Shown: positions 63,408 to 64,000 of the stretch, piece after piece
Layout of the letters: each line of letters begins with the position of its first letter
How positions within the stretch are numbered: position 1 is the stretch's first letter
Source: Rhizobium sp. Root1212
GTDB lineage: Bacteria; Pseudomonadota; Alphaproteobacteria; Rhizobiales; Rhizobiaceae
Direction: 5' to 3'
NCBI RefSeq assembly: GCF_001424985.1
Contig: NZ_LMDA01000012.1
Location: 124,001-188,000, forward strand
DNA: 64,000 bases
Program-made: the position numbers and the translations under genes
The notes under the pieces: generated by a model
Database searches by the model: none
Told to the model about the DNA's origin: nothing
What the model saw: the letters and a program-made list of their open reading frames with translations, nothing else

Positions 63408-63827
63408 ATGTCCGAGGAAGTTTTGGCGAAGCCGACCTGCCACGTGGTACGCACGGGGCATACTTACGACGGCAAGCAGGGGTTGAGCTATTTCGAGGGT
63501 ATTTCGGCTGAGGCCGTCGGGGCGAAGGGCATCTGCATGCACCTTCTGACGATCCCGCCGGGCGGCCGCGCCAAGGCGCATATGCACGAAAGCCATGAAA
63601 CGGCGATCTACATGCTCTCCGGCGAGGCCCACACTTGGTACGGCGACCGGCTGGAGCATCACGTGGTCGTCAAGGCCGGCGAAATGTTCTACATTCCGGC
63701 CGGCGTGCCGCATCTGCCGGCCAATCTTTCGGATGCCCCCTGCAGCGCGGTGATCGCGCGGACAGATCCCAACGAACAGGAAAGCGTGGTGCTGCTGCCG
63801 GAACTGGAAGCGCTGGTCAGTTTTTGA
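63408..63827 (+). CDS. Cupin-domain protein
   Basis: A 139-aa single cupin. AHMHESHETAIYMLSGEAHTW is motif 1 with His/His/Glu metal ligands, and PAGVPHLPANLSD is motif 2 with the third His. GGGAGG lies upstream of ATG 63408. Divergent from the ABC operon; it may process or sense the transported compound. Enzyme activity not assigned. Confidence 0.88.
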   Translation: MSEEVLAKPTCHVVRTGHTYDGKQGLSYFEGISAEAVGAKGICMHLLTIPPGGRAKAHMHESHETAIYMLSGEAHTWYGDRLEHHVVVKAGEMFYIPAGVPHLPANLSDAPCSAVIARTDPNEQESVVLLPELEALVSF

Positions 63828-63860
63828 CGATCGGCTTTCGGGCGCGGGACGCGGTGGTAA

Positions 63861-63897
63861 TGGCATTCGGGGTTTCACACCCCGCTCGCCGGAATGC
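63861..63897. terminator. Possible hairpin terminator between convergent genes
   Basis: GGCATTC pairs with GAATGCC around an inner CGGGGT/ACCCCG stem. It has no T run and overlaps the last codons of the minus-strand gene at the window edge, so termination is only a suggestion. Confidence 0.3.
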
Positions 63898-64000
63898 CTG
63901 ACCGTTCCACCTTGCGCGGTGCCGTGAGTTCCTTCCAGGTGGAAAGCGCCTTGTTGACGGCGGCGAAGGGCTCGCGGGAAACGAACTTGCCGTGGCCTTC
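63874..64000 (-). CDS. Unidentified protein, C-terminal 41 residues (right end cut by the window)
   Basis: The minus-strand frame is open from the window edge to TGA at 63876-63874 and encodes a 41-residue tail containing HGKFVSREPFAAVNKALSTW and ending RSGIPASGV. The first part faintly resembles the end of alpha/beta hydrolases, where a catalytic His precedes a helix with VNxAL, but this is too short to be sure. It is convergent with the cupin gene. Confidence 0.45.

Overview
The window is a GC-rich chromosome or chromid segment of an alphaproteobacterium, most likely a member of the Rhizobiaceae (Rhizobium/Agrobacterium/Neorhizobium/Ensifer type). The evidence is the density of ABC uptake systems, the soxBDAG and livHMGF-livK gene orders, the ureDAB..C..EFG order, and several families of palindromic intergenic repeats that resemble the rhizobial RIME elements. 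I see no phage block, IS element, tRNA, rRNA or CRISPR array. The genes look like ordinary metabolic and transport genes with uniform base composition.

Layout. 1-2591: end of a CoA transferase, an enoyl-CoA hydratase and an aldehyde dehydrogenase (acid/aldehyde degradation operon, left end cut). 2672-14183: a LacI-family regulator diverges from a carbohydrate ABC importer (binding protein, two permeases, ATPase), followed by two GMC oxidoreductases, an SDR, a Dabb-domain protein and a glycerate 2-kinase. Together they look like an oxidative sugar or sugar-acid pathway ending at glycerate. 14184-16072: a 42-codon membrane peptide gene with its own terminator, then a second aldehyde dehydrogenase. 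16334-18557: an EamA transporter and an aminotransferase, convergent over a large inverted repeat. 18576-25665: a LysR regulator diverges from an arginase/agmatinase-family ureohydrolase, a polyamine-type ABC transporter and a carbon-nitrogen hydrolase, suggesting use of guanidino compounds or polyamines.

25763-32263: small stress and regulatory genes: FMN reductase, a fused ring-cleaving dioxygenase/alpha-beta hydrolase, SDR, Crp/Fnr regulator, lone receiver protein, a DUF2793 phage-like protein and cysQ. 32518-40172: tetrameric sarcosine oxidase soxBDAG plus a dimethylglycine/sarcosine dehydrogenase-like flavoprotein (methylglycine degradation). 40470-45984: branched-chain amino acid transporter livHMGF, a small membrane protein and the binding protein. 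46154-47125: 2-hydroxyacid dehydrogenase.

47158-54022: a complete urease cluster, ureD-A-(DUF1272)-B-(LprI-like)-(glycosyltransferase-29-like)-C-(ABM)-E-F-G. The extra genes are embedded without operon breaks; the glycosyltransferase-29-like one is the most unusual gene here. 54200-58710: an RND efflux pump and its adaptor. 59191-63291: an NMT1/THI5-like ABC transporter operon with an embedded half-size DMT protein, divergent from a cupin gene. The right edge holds the end of a further minus-strand gene.

The common theme is nitrogen and carbon scavenging: guanidino compounds, sarcosine, branched-chain amino acids and urea all yield ammonia, and the ureohydrolase can supply urea to the urease encoded about 27 kb away.
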